A stretch of 64,000 nucleotides of DNA from Phytophthora colocasiae (lineage: Eukaryota; Oomycota; Peronosporomycetes; Peronosporales; Peronosporaceae), in the NCBI GenBank assembly GCA_018806915.1, contig JAGKQI010000061.1, forward strand, positions 620,001-684,000, read 5' to 3'. Below are positions 33,870 through 42,797 of this stretch, piece by piece (positions within the stretch are counted from its first letter, which is position 1; every line of letters starts with the position of its first letter). Below the pieces are notes generated by a model, which saw nothing but the letters and a program-made list of their open reading frames with translations, did no database searches and had not been told where the DNA came from. Position numbers and translations under genes: made by a program.

Positions 33870-35013
33870 TTAGAACACGTTGTCGTACTTCTCCATAGCG
33901 CCAGACACTGCGTCAACAACTCGGACTTCATTCATGACGTAGACCGATCGGAACGCGCCAGACTCATCGAAGCGCTGGATCGTACGCAGACGACGGGAAC
34001 TGTCGATACCTGTGATCGTCTCCACCATCAACGGACGACCTACAACAACAACAACAACAAAACAGTTAATCAACTTGAAAAGTAACAAAAAATACCGTGA
34101 AAACACCCGTACCTGAACGCTTGGAGGTGGCTGTGACGATGATGACATTCGTGCCGAGCTCTTGCATCGTAATGTCGGAGCCACGCAGCGTCGGGTCATC
34201 CGTCTCGATCTTCAAGATACCGTCGGACACAGGCTTTATCCACATGTGCTGCATGGACGTGAGACCACTCATGGTCGTTCTCGACTGGCGTTGGCTCCAC
34301 ACCCCTTCGTCGTCACGGAACACCAAGTCATTCGAGCACACCTGGCTGCCTTCCTCCTGCTCGGGGATGGTGGTGAGCTCTCCGTTCCACCGGCCTTCCA
34401 TGCTGGGTAGAACATGGTAGCTGCAGCCATTGACGCGCACTGAAAGCTGGTTGAAGAACGCTCTACCTGATCCCGCCTTCTTGGTGCTAAAGTGTGGAGG
34501 CAAACTACCGTTCTTTGAGCGTGAGATGATGCTCTTCTCCATCCCCAGACGATGCACAGTGCCGTCCGCTCCAGCAGCCCAAATGTTGTCTGTCAATAAC
34601 AGAAAGTTAGTATCGTTCTACCTTGTTCTACCTATTGAAAATAGAGGAACATTACCTTCTTTGAGCATCTGCATGTTGGTATCTTCGTGTTTCCTACGGT
34701 TCTTGATACTTTCAGCCAGTAGTTTGTAGTTCAGCGGGTGGAATGGCTGATGGGCTGCCTCAATGTGCACCAGGACGTCTCCGTCCGTGATGCCCAGCTC
34801 AGCCAGCGTCTTCTCGTCCGGTAGTTCCTTGCCCTTATGCAGTAGTAGAATGAAGTTGGGGTGGCCTCTGTTCTCCCTACTCTCTTGATACGCGGCCTTG
34901 ACGCCAGCCACGCTCTCAGATGGGGACGTCTCCAGTGTGAAGGCGTTGGCATCGCTCTTAATCGTCACTTTGATCTTCTCTGTAGCGATCGAGGAGGCAG
35001 CTGGGGAAGCCAT
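33870..35013 (-). CDS. Ubiquitin-like domain fused to lipocalin-like domain
   Basis: Three exons (35013-34656, 34589-34113, 34039-33870) join in phase, with GTAATG and GTACGG donors, giving about 334 aa. Residues about 10-85 are a ubiquitin-like fold (KIKVTIKSDANAFTLETSPSESV..VKAAYQES...FILLLHKGKELPDEKTLAELGITDGDVLVHIE). It does not end in a processable Gly-Gly, so it is an integral domain and not a conjugated modifier. The remainder (about 120-334) is beta-rich with alternating hydrophobics (WNGELTTIPEQ.., GILKIETDD.., VIIVTAT, RPLMVETITGI) and looks like the lipocalin-type folds of DUF3598-like proteins. That part is inference. Function is unknown; a shuttle or adaptor role would fit a UBL protein. 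The upstream DNA has TATAAAA-like sequence in the 20 bp before the ATG. Confidence 0.72.
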
Positions 35014-36029
35014 GGTAGAATATAAAAGGTAGGGTCGTTGTAGGCTCTTTGGGCTCGCAAATCCTATAATGGGGCGAACACTTTGGAGGGGACCTTGAAG
35101 CAGAGGCTTTCGAGAGCATTCTAGAACGTGATAGCGATTTTGTATTGAACAGAGACATGGGCACATTCTACAAAATAATTCGAGGATGACCTAGAGGATA
35201 CTCTGCACTTCAACTTGTAGATAGTGGAGCCTCAGTCGCTGTAACGAGACCGAGCTGTGAAAGACAAGATCGTCGTAGGTGTCGGGCGCGACTTTGCTTC
35301 ATAGTCCTAATATACTGTATATTAACAGAATGGAGAAAATGCATGGCGATGATGGTACTCTTCAGCCGCGGCAACAGCAGCATTGGGAGCCGCGCCAGAG
35401 GTGGGCGGTTGGTTAGGCTTCGTAGCTCGTGCAGGACGATGGAAGGTGGGTTTGTGCGCATCATGTTGCAGACGAGTATTTCGAGACGCCGTGTTGCGGC
35501 GGACTGTCAAGGTAGACCTCCTTCCATCCCCACCACACGAGGATCAACCGAAAGAATGTTTGCCCCCCACAGTGTATATTACACTTGCGCTCGTGCTCAA
35601 CTACTACTTATTCACATCGCAAAGTCACAGAGCACATGCACTTAAGTAGTTATGTTCTTCTTGTCCTTCAGCAGTCCTGGCGTAGAGGGCGAATATGCGC
35701 AGATAACTCGCAGCGGCACGGTTCTTAAACCACTGAATGTTGCTCTAGCTGGAAACACATCATTTCTCTCAAGCCTCAATGGTGCAAAACGTTCTCAATC
35801 GGCCTCAAGTACTTGAGCGCAGGAGCCTAGTTAAAAACACATCACTCCTCCCCTGTCATCAGCATCTCAATTGAGCTTCGAACAGCCTCGTTTTGCTTTG
35901 GTGCTCAAGCATATTTTTTATCTCCGCGCTGTAATAGTGTCCCCGTGCATGAGTGGTGTAAAGCTTATCTAGCCAGTGAACATTGTTCACTTGCGAGATT
36001 TTGACAGTCGCTTTCACTGGTGCCCTTCG

Positions 36030-36063
36030 CTGAAAAGTTTTCAGTGAAACGAAAACTTTTCAG
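36030..36063. repeat. Perfect 13-bp hairpin
   Basis: CTGAAAAGTTTTC (36030-36042) and GAAAACTTTTCAG (36051-36063) are exact reverse complements separated by the 8-nt loop AGTGAAAC. It could fold in DNA or RNA. It most likely marks the end of a small non-autonomous element. Confidence 0.8.
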
Positions 36064-36204
36064 TGAATAGGAATGGGCCTGCCAAGAATGGTATACAGAT
36101 ACCGCTGAGAAACTGGCGAATCATCATCTTTTCAACTGCGAGAGTGTATAATTTCCGTACGGAAAACTGCTTTCAGAGGTGCCATGTGTTGGTTCATCAA
36201 AGTA

Positions 36205-36400
36205 GAAATCCCCCCTCTTTAAAATGATAAGTTACTCCTATCACTTTTGACGATGTATTTGATGATTGCATCCGCCAGTTTCTCAGCGGTACCGTGTTAA
36301 CGAAGTGACCATCACTCCAAACTGCCTCCTTTTTAGCGAATGAGAACGCAGTGATGCTTCTGAGCGAATGCCAGAATCCGACGCCCGCCAAGTTTTTACA
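36205..36400 (-). pseudogene. Possible Y1 (IS200-like) transposase remnant
   Basis: On the minus strand, AFSFAKKEAVWSDGHFVNTV is followed, after a one-base shift, by AEKLADAIIKYIVKSDRSNLSF and a stop. The pattern W-S-D-G-x-F-V-x-T-V then a helix with a conserved Tyr resembles the C-terminal end of HUH/Y1 transposases of the IS200/IS605 type. A second inverted fragment of the same text (GATACCGCTGAGAAACTGGCG) lies at 36097. The N-terminal HUH motif is not found, so only a relic is present. The family call is tentative. Confidence 0.3.
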
Positions 36401-36415
36401 GCGCGCTTTTGACCG

Positions 36416-36467
36416 CTAGGAACTTCCTAGTAGGAAGCAGTGTTAGGGGCCCTAGGGTTAGGGCCCC
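36416..36467. repeat. Two adjacent perfect hairpins
   Basis: CTAGGAA-C-TTCCTAG (36416-36430) is followed closely by GGGGCCCTA-GGGT-TAGGGCCCC (36446-36467). Both are exact inverted repeats with 1-nt and 4-nt loops. They lie just upstream (minus-strand sense) of the transposase-like relic, where the end of an IS-type element would be. Confidence 0.75.
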
Positions 36468-36654
36468 GTACTTAGGGGAGAACGCTTGACACCGCTAGTT
36501 ACGTCGCTGTCTCCACAGGGACCATCGGAAAATGAAATACATCGTGGTGCTCATTCGCAAGCGAGTCATTTGCAAACTTACTACCTGCAGCGCAAAAGGT
36601 CCATCCGCTACAATGCAAAACAATCAACCAAACGACCTGCTTCTGGCGCAATTC

Positions 36655-36659
36655 CCTTT
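36655..36659 (+). repeat. Target-site duplication CCTTT (left)
   Basis: CCTTT directly precedes the left LTR and is repeated exactly at 42214-42218 after the right LTR. Five bases is the usual Copia target duplication. Confidence 0.85.
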
Positions 36660-36888
36660 TATTAGCTTTAGGCACAGAAGACACAAACAACTGCTCGCCC
36701 ACTCAGCACAATTGGGATTGCGAGAGAACTACGACTGAGCGCAGTCTCTGTTATCAGTAGGCTACAGTATACAATACTAAAGATAAATATACTCTGCGAC
36801 GAGACTCAGCATTACCAAATCCGAATTCACTACTTCAACTGCGAAGAGAAACTTGGAACACGACAGACGCCAACTGCCGTTGTTCACA
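36660..36888 (-). repeat. 3' LTR of Copia element
   Basis: This 229-bp direct repeat is identical, base for base as far as I can read, to 41985-42213. In element orientation (minus) it starts TGTGAACAAC and ends CTAATA. A purine-rich tract (CGAAGTGGGAG) immediately precedes it, as expected of the polypurine tract. Confidence 0.93.
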
Positions 36889-36901
36889 CTCCCACTTCGT
36901 G

Positions 36902-38875
36902 TTACATTGTCTCATCCACAGTTTCCACATCGCTAGCCGCGTGCAACGACTCCTGAGTCGGCACTGGCACCACATTGAGAGCTTGACGCAGTTTACAGAA
37001 CTGCTGTGGGCCTAGCGGCTTAGTAAAAATGTCTGCCAAGTTATCTTCACTTGGGCAGTACTCCACACGGAACACCTTGCGTTCCACAAAGTCCCTAACC
37101 TTGTGAAATTTCAAATCCACACTTCGAACTTTGTATCCACTGCTCACTTCTTCCATCACTTTGATAGTAGCTTGGTTGTCCTCGTACAGGACTGCTTGCT
37201 CTGTCCGTCGGAGCTTCAGCTCTTTGCACAAATTGTGCGTCCACATGATCATAGTTGAACACTCACTAGCAGCCACAAATTCAGCACTGCAAGTATCATC
37301 CGTCATGATCGACTGCTTCTTACTCTTGTAGGCGAAAGTGCAGCCATTGAGCTGAAGAACGTAGCCAGTGATAGACTTACGATCATCCTTCTCGTTTCCT
37401 AAGTCAGCATCAGCATAGGCCACCAACCGTATTCCTCTCGGTATTGACTTGATCCATACCAAACCATAGTCGCGTGTACCTTGCAGATATCGCAGAACAC
37501 GTTTTGCCATCACTTCATGCTCCTTCGTGAAACAGGTAAGGAATTTGCCAAGTGTTCGCACTGCATTGGCGATATCTGGCCGAGAACAACTCACCAGATA
37601 CTGCAACGAACCTACAATGCATTGATAGTCCATGTCCGGATTGCTATTCACGCATACCACTTCTCTGTCAGGGTCACCAGGAAGAGGAAGATTGCCCTTG
37701 GCCTGTGGCGTTGGCATGGGCTTGCATTTGTCCATCTTGAACCGTTCAAGAATTCTTCCAATGTATCCTCGCTGAGAAATTGTCAGCGATAGACCTGGGA
37801 TGTACTTAATTTCCATCGATAGTAAGTGGTTCACGTTTCCTAGGTCCTTCACTTGAAACTTATTGGCCAGTTCAGTCAACACCAGCTTGGTGTTCTCCGC
37901 AGACGCAGCAATCACAATGTCATCCACGTAGAGAGTCAGAAAGATAGGGCTACTGTCAACCCAGCGATAATAAATGCCTCCATCCATCTTTGATCTCTTA
38001 AAGCCACACTCCTTCAAATAATTGTCAAGTGTCTGGTACCACATCCGCGGTGCCTGTTTCAAACCATACAGGCTCCGAAGCAACTTACACACTCGCCCAG
38101 TTCCATCGTCAAAGAATTCTGGTTGCTTCATGTAAATCTCTGCATCAATGGGCCCGTTGAGAAAAGCTGTCACAAAGTCAATGTGACGGCACTCTAAGTT
38201 GTAGTGTAGAGCCAGCAGAAGAATCAATCTTATTGCTTCCATACACACCACCGGAGCGTAAGTCTCCCAGAAGTCCAAGCCGTACTTTTGTTGACAGCCC
38301 CTAATAGTTATCCGGGCTCGATGTCTCTCAACTTGGCCTTGAGCATTGCGCTTACGCACAAACACCCATCTACTGGTCAACACCTTCACGCCCTCTGGTT
38401 TCTCCACTAGTTCCCATGTTTTATTTCTCAACATTTCACTGTACTCTTTGTTCAGAGCTTCAATCCACTGTTCTGCATCCGGCGCATCCAAAGCTGCTTG
38501 CACTGAGACTGGATCCATCACTGCATGCATGGCCTGTATCACCAGACTCTCTGGCAACTCTAATTCATAGTCTTTCATGCGGACGTTGGGTCTGCGAATT
38601 CGTGATGAGCGCCGAAACGATTTTCCAGCACCAAACTCTTCATCACTCTCTTCTTCAAAGACGTCACGATAATCTGAGTCACTCCCATGTTCACTTCCAG
38701 ACTCATTATCTCCCACTGAGCTTTGATATCTTTCCCTTGGTTCACCCGAAGATATAACACCTTCAACTTCCTCCTCCACATCTTTATCATCAGCATTCTG
38801 CACTTCAACAGAGTCTCGCAGCTCTCGTTGAGGCATTGAGAGGCTGTTAGGCTCACCCAAATCTTCCCGAGATCA
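36902..38875 (-). pseudogene. Copia pol: reverse transcriptase and RNase H part
   Basis: About 655 codons in the third reading frame of the element. An acidic linker ends SFRRSSRIRRPNVRM. The Copia reverse transcriptase runs from NKTWELVEKPEGVKVLTSRWVF through YMKQPEFF, LYGLKQAPRMWYQ and the catalytic LTLYVDDIVIAA. RNase H follows, with YADADLGNEKDDRKSITGYV, AEFVAASECS and LYEDNQATI. It is in a different frame from the integrase part because of a one-base break near 38870, so it is not translatable as a polyprotein unless that is an error. All visible catalytic motifs are intact. Confidence 0.9.
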
Positions 38876-41170
38876 CTGCCTCCATTATGTAGCTGGTCGT
38901 ACCCAAAGTACTCAACCTGGCGTTGCGGTACATCTAACGGTGACAGCCGAGCATCAGCCAAAGGCACTCTCGCTGGAGACAAGCTCGACGGTTTAGCCAC
39001 AGGATTCCCCGCACTAACCGGAGACTGCTCTACCACACCACTAGGTTGCCCACTACCGTGTGCATTTGCAAGACGTTGACGTTTTGCAGGAGGTGCAGCC
39101 AACTCATGACGAGTCACTGCTGCCATTACAGGAAGTCGAACCAACGGAATCACGTCCGGAAGACTGTAATGTCCACGCTGGTACCGATTTGCCAATAAAT
39201 GCTCCACATATGAACACTCCACGGTCCAGCTCTCATCAAACTCCACTGAACGTCTCTCATTAATGTCTCCATTTCGTAGATTCAAAATGCGAAACCCTTC
39301 TGAGTTCTTCGCGAATCCAAGGAAAAGACCCAATTTACCAGGATTCTCCAGCTTGTTAGTGCGTAGCACCTTGGGCGTGAACTCGTGCACAACACATCCC
39401 CACACACGCATGATTCCAACGTATGGCTTCTCACCAAATCGTCGCGCGTAAGGTGTGTCACCATCTAGGCCTCGAGATGGACTCACATTCACTACTTCCA
39501 CCGCAAACGTAAAAGCTTCACCCCATAACAGGTCTGGCATGTTCGCAGTTGTCAGCAAACTACGTACGCGTGACAACAAGACGCCGTTCATCTTTTCGAC
39601 AAGCCCATTTTCCTCAGGACTGTAAGCATTTGTCCACAAGAACTCTACTCCTTCCGCCCTGAGAAATGCTTTCATCCGTTTATTTACCAGCTCCTTTCCT
39701 CGGTCACACGAGAATACTTCGACTCTGTGCCCTTGGGCCAGCAACCACTTCACGTGGCTCATCGCAACAGTAGTGGCTTCTTCCTTTGCTTTCATCAAGA
39801 AACCCCACACGTATCGTGTTGCTTCATCTTGTATCAGCTGGAAATGCTTGTAGCCGAGGTGAGTTTCCACTCCTACATAGCACATATCCGACATCAGCTT
39901 CTGGTAACATTCGGTAGTTCGTCTTGTTATTGTCTTCTTATACGACATACGCTTAAGTTTCGATGCCCGACATGTCCAGCATTTGTCAGTTGGTTCTTCC
40001 GTATTATCACAATCCAAGCCCTCAAACCCAGTAGCCGTCTCATGCGAAATCATTTGTCGCAATGCTGGATAATTCAGATGAGCATACCGAAGGTGCCATC
40101 TCTCAAGAGCGCTTGTATCCCGTTTAGCTGCTTGCGAGATAATATGTACTTCACGATCTCCACAGGATCTCGCTTGTAGTCGATAACGACCTCGTTTCTT
40201 CTCCAGTCTTAGCTTCACTTCATTTTTCATCAGGTAGCAGCAGGCTATTCCATTCTCCCGTTCGAAAGCCATTTTCCACCCATCTTCTTCAAGTAAGTGA
40301 GAACTCAACAGGTTATCCGGTCCAGTAGGCGTATGAACAGTACCAATCAGAGTCAAAACTTCCTCTTGGTTTCCGTTTAAATTGGTCACAATAACTCGCA
40401 CATCACCAACCAGCCGTTCTCCTTTCGGTTGACCATCGAAGTCGAGAAAAAGATGTTCTTTATCTCGCTGTGGGTTGTCTAACAAGCTCATGTCAGTACA
40501 GACATGTACGTCGGTTGCTGTATCCAGAACCCACTCTGTCATTCCAGACTTCCGAGAACGAGTGCCAACTGCAGTCGCACCAATCTTGCGCACTGTCAAT
40601 GCATCAACACTCTTCTTTCCACCTTTATCTTCACCTCCTTGCTTATTCTGCCAACGCTTAGCTTCCATACCCGCAGATTGTTTCTGGTTTTGAGAATTAT
40701 CATCAGATTTCTCGTTAGGGCAGTAAGGCCGAATGTGGCCCTGCTCACCGCACTTCCAGCAAACAACTTTCTTGGTTTTACCAGAATTCCCATCCTTGTT
40801 CTTCTGCTTTGCCTTGTATCTCCCTCGGCGCTTTTTCTTGCTATTTCCTCCACTATCAGCTCCAGAATTCATCTTTTGCTTACTAGTAGATCCAATCGCC
40901 CTAGGAGCATCCGCGACATTCTCGTCCAGAGCCTCCTCTGCAAGGAGAGCATTCATCACTTGCGCGGATGTGGGTGGCATCAGTTGAGTTCCAGGTAAGG
41001 CAAGTGCAGCATAGTGGCGTGAGAACTGACGCACAACGTCTCGGTGTGTCCGAGTCACATTGGCCAGAAGAGTTTCAGCAAACTCTTCGTCACTTATCAC
41101 TTTGCCATAATGTGAAAGTTCTCTACGCTTCAACTGGATATCTCGAAGCCAATCAGTCCAAATCACGATT
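38870..41170 (-). pseudogene. Copia gag C-terminus, protease and integrase part
   Basis: Second reading frame. The end of gag (DWLRDIQLKRRELSHYGKVISDEEF) leads to a CX2CX4HX4C zinc knuckle (CWKCGEQGHIRPYC), a basic region, and an aspartic protease site WVLDTATDVHVC, which has DTA where many Copia proteases have DSGA. The integrase N-terminal module follows (HLRYAHLNYPALRQM...CWTC), then the DDE core (FSCDRGKELVNKRM and SPEENGLVEKMN). The frame joins neither gag upstream nor reverse transcriptase downstream, because of single-base breaks at each end. The annotated limits are where similarity changes frame, not start or stop codons. Confidence 0.88.
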
Positions 41171-41917
41171 GTACTTACTCGAGTATAACTGTTCCCGAGC
41201 GAAAATGTAGTTTGCATACTCTCGCTTGGTCTGCTTGTTCTCAAAGCGAATCCACATATCCTTCGCAGAAACCTCGTGGCATATTAACTCGGCGTCTACC
41301 TCAGGGATACCACGTAAAATTGCCTCTCGAGCAGCATTATCCCGTGCGTCAAAATCAGCTTGCAGGTTTACATCGTAGAGTGGACGTATCTCCGTACCGT
41401 CAATTAAACTCCACAAACCTAAGCGAGTCAAATACGTCTTCAGCTGCACCGCATAAAGGTCAAAACTGCTTTTCATTACAGGAGGTTTGTTTGAGATGTC
41501 CTTAATTCCACCACCTCCAACGGGGTGACTAATATGAGTACCAATTGCTCCTGAGCCATACATACCAGTAGGAAATCCATATCCGTAACTGTGTGCCATT
41601 CCAGTACCAGGCAACGTCGTAAAGGACGGTATGCCCGTGGCCCCAACACTAGCCAGAGAAGATTGAGACCCCATTACCACGGGTAGTGGCATTGTTGCTT
41701 GTCTACCGGTCATCACACTTGAAAACGTAAATCCACCGGACATGTTGCTCCTAGTAGTACCCAACACTCCAGTAGAAGCTGCCGATGTAGTTGCTGTGGG
41801 TATTACAACACTAGCCGAACTCGATACATTTGGTCCAACGCTTCCAGTTGCCGTTGTCCCCACCATGGAGGTGTTACTTGCTGACGAACCAGCAGTACTT
41901 GTCTGTGGTGTCGCCAT
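41153..41917 (-). CDS. Copia gag, N-terminal part
   Basis: ATG 41917 lies 68 bp inside the 5' LTR. The first 130 residues are Ser/Thr/Gly/Ala-rich low complexity. Then comes the Copia gag core (FDLYAVQLKTYLTRLGLWSLIDG, DNAAREAILRGIPEVDAELI, SAKDMWIRFENKQTKREYANYIFAREQLYSSKYN). It stops at 41153, one reading frame away from the continuing gag text (DWLRDIQL), which points to a one-base frameshift near 41160 rather than a natural gag terminator. Confidence 0.85.
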   Translation of the reverse strand: MATPQTSTAGSSASNTSMVGTTATGSVGPNVSSSASVVIPTATTSAASTGVLGTTRSNMSGGFTFSSVMTGRQATMPLPVVMGSQSSLASVGATGIPSFTTLPGTGMAHSYGYGFPTGMYGSGAIGTHISHPVGGGGIKDISNKPPVMKSSFDLYAVQLKTYLTRLGLWSLIDGTEIRPLYDVNLQADFDARDNAAREAILRGIPEVDAELICHEVSAKDMWIRFENKQTKREYANYIFAREQLYSSKYNRDLD

Positions 41918-41984
41918 AGAGAAGGCAACACTGAAGCCTGAGAGTGTTAGTTCTCACGGTCTTCGAACGCTTGGGCTCAGTACC

Positions 41985-42213
41985 TATTAGCTTTAGGCAC
42001 AGAAGACACAAACAACTGCTCGCCCACTCAGCACAATTGGGATTGCGAGAGAACTACGACTGAGCGCAGTCTCTGTTATCAGTAGGCTACAGTATACAAT
42101 ACTAAAGATAAATATACTCTGCGACGAGACTCAGCATTACCAAATCCGAATTCACTACTTCAACTGCGAAGAGAAACTTGGAACACGACAGACGCCAACT
42201 GCCGTTGTTCACA
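41985..42213 (-). repeat. 5' LTR of Copia element
   Basis: Identical to 36660-36888. In element orientation it is the upstream LTR and should carry the promoter and transcription start. GGTACTGAGCCC immediately after its end resembles the initiator-tRNA primer site used by Copia elements. CCTTT at 42214-42218 is the right copy of the target duplication. Confidence 0.93.
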
Positions 42214-42649
42214 CCTTTGCTGCAATTGCTGTGGCTGAAGTTCATCATCGTCGCCATCTATATCCTCCCCTTCGTGGGGATATGGGCGCTAGGAGGCAGA
42301 ATTGCGTCCGACGCCTACGACGACCTTATCTGCCAGGGTTGCCGTAACGCGGTCAGTATCCTTCGAGACCTCCAGTTCGTCATAAACCCTGTCATGCAAC
42401 CAGTCGTCAGTGTGCTTTTGTTGCTACTCGCCACGGATTTCCAACAGATCCTCTTCCACGAAGGCAACAACGTAGCAGAGCCGTGAAAGATGTGAGCCAC
42501 GTCATATGAGTGCTCCAATCTCAGCGCCAACTCCAAGTCGTTGGTGCCAAAAGTCGTTCAGATTCCCCACTACATGTACACACTTGCTACCTCAACTTGA
42601 TGACCAACACTCCTGTCCGAACACCAGAACGAATACGAGAGGTTTTTAA

Positions 42650-42704
42650 TTCAACCAATCAGGTTCCATTATTGTCAGGTTTTCAATTCAACCAATCAGG
42701 TTCC
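42650..42704 (+). promoter_or_regulatory. Paired CCAATCA boxes, YME1-type gene promoter
   Basis: AATTCAACCAATCAGGTTCC occurs twice (CCAATCA at 42655-42661 and 42692-42698), 37 bp apart, each followed by a TTATTGTC-like sequence, 100-145 bp upstream of ATG 42798. It forms a direct repeat of about 30 bp. CCAAT is the NF-Y/HAP core. The rest of 42487-42797 shows no gene. Confidence 0.6.
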
Positions 42705-42797
42705 TTTATTGTCCAGGTCTCACGGAGCGACTACAGGGACACTCGGAAGCCCCCGCCGCCTACGCATCGCCCCCAGGCAGCTTCGACCGCTTCTAGG

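Larger units (their letters stand above)
35014..36612. other. Gene-poor interval with hairpins and TE relics
   Basis: About 1.6 kb with no intact gene. The left third is plain unique sequence with short stray ORFs. From 36.0 kb on it holds several strong inverted repeats (36030-36063, 36416-36430, 36446-36467), an inverted pair 36097-36127 / 36263-36298, and a minus-strand fragment resembling a transposase C-terminus. It ends at the ATG (36613) of the membrane-protein ORF that the Copia element split. Confidence 0.55.
36660..42213 (-). mobile_element. Copia (Ty1-like) LTR retrotransposon, young insertion
   Basis: A complete 5.55-kb element on the minus strand: 5' LTR 42213-41985; a primer-binding-like GGTACTGAGCCC just inside it; gag; zinc knuckle; protease; integrase; reverse transcriptase; RNase H; polypurine tract; 3' LTR. 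Integrase precedes reverse transcriptase, which defines Copia and excludes Gypsy. The 5-bp target duplication CCTTT flanks it. The LTRs are identical, so insertion is recent. The polyprotein frame is broken twice by single-base changes (about 41160 and about 38870), the second at a G-run. It therefore either moved using enzymes from another copy or contains sequencing errors. Confidence 0.93.
36613..42486 (+). pseudogene. Small two-TM membrane protein gene split by Copia element
   Basis: ATG 36613 (MQNNQPNDLLLAQFP) reads to the target site at 36659. After one copy of the CCTTT target duplication is removed, the frame continues without a break at 42219 through LLQLLWLKFIIVAIYILPFVG, GRIASDAYDDLICQGCR and PVVSVLLLLLATDF to a stop at 42484-42486. 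The empty-site ORF is 105 codons (104 aa) with two hydrophobic segments. I do not recognise the family. An in-frame upstream ATG at 36532 would add 27 residues but looks less likely. The 5.5-kb insertion should abolish expression of the intact protein on this haplotype. The continuous frame across the junction is direct sequence evidence; that it was a real gene is inference. Confidence 0.55.

Noticed and set aside
35322..35649. Small opposing ORFs as genes or retroelement tails
   Set aside because: No start context, splice partner or recognisable domain; a retroelement-tail origin is possible but unsupported by sequence alone.
36446..36467. Telomere-like TTAGGG sequence
   Set aside because: Only two scattered units within a perfect hairpin; no array.
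38870..41170. Programmed ribosomal frameshifts between Copia gag, integrase and RT frames
   Set aside because: Copia elements normally use one frame; the two junctions differ, lack slippery-site plus structure evidence, and one is a simple G-run indel.
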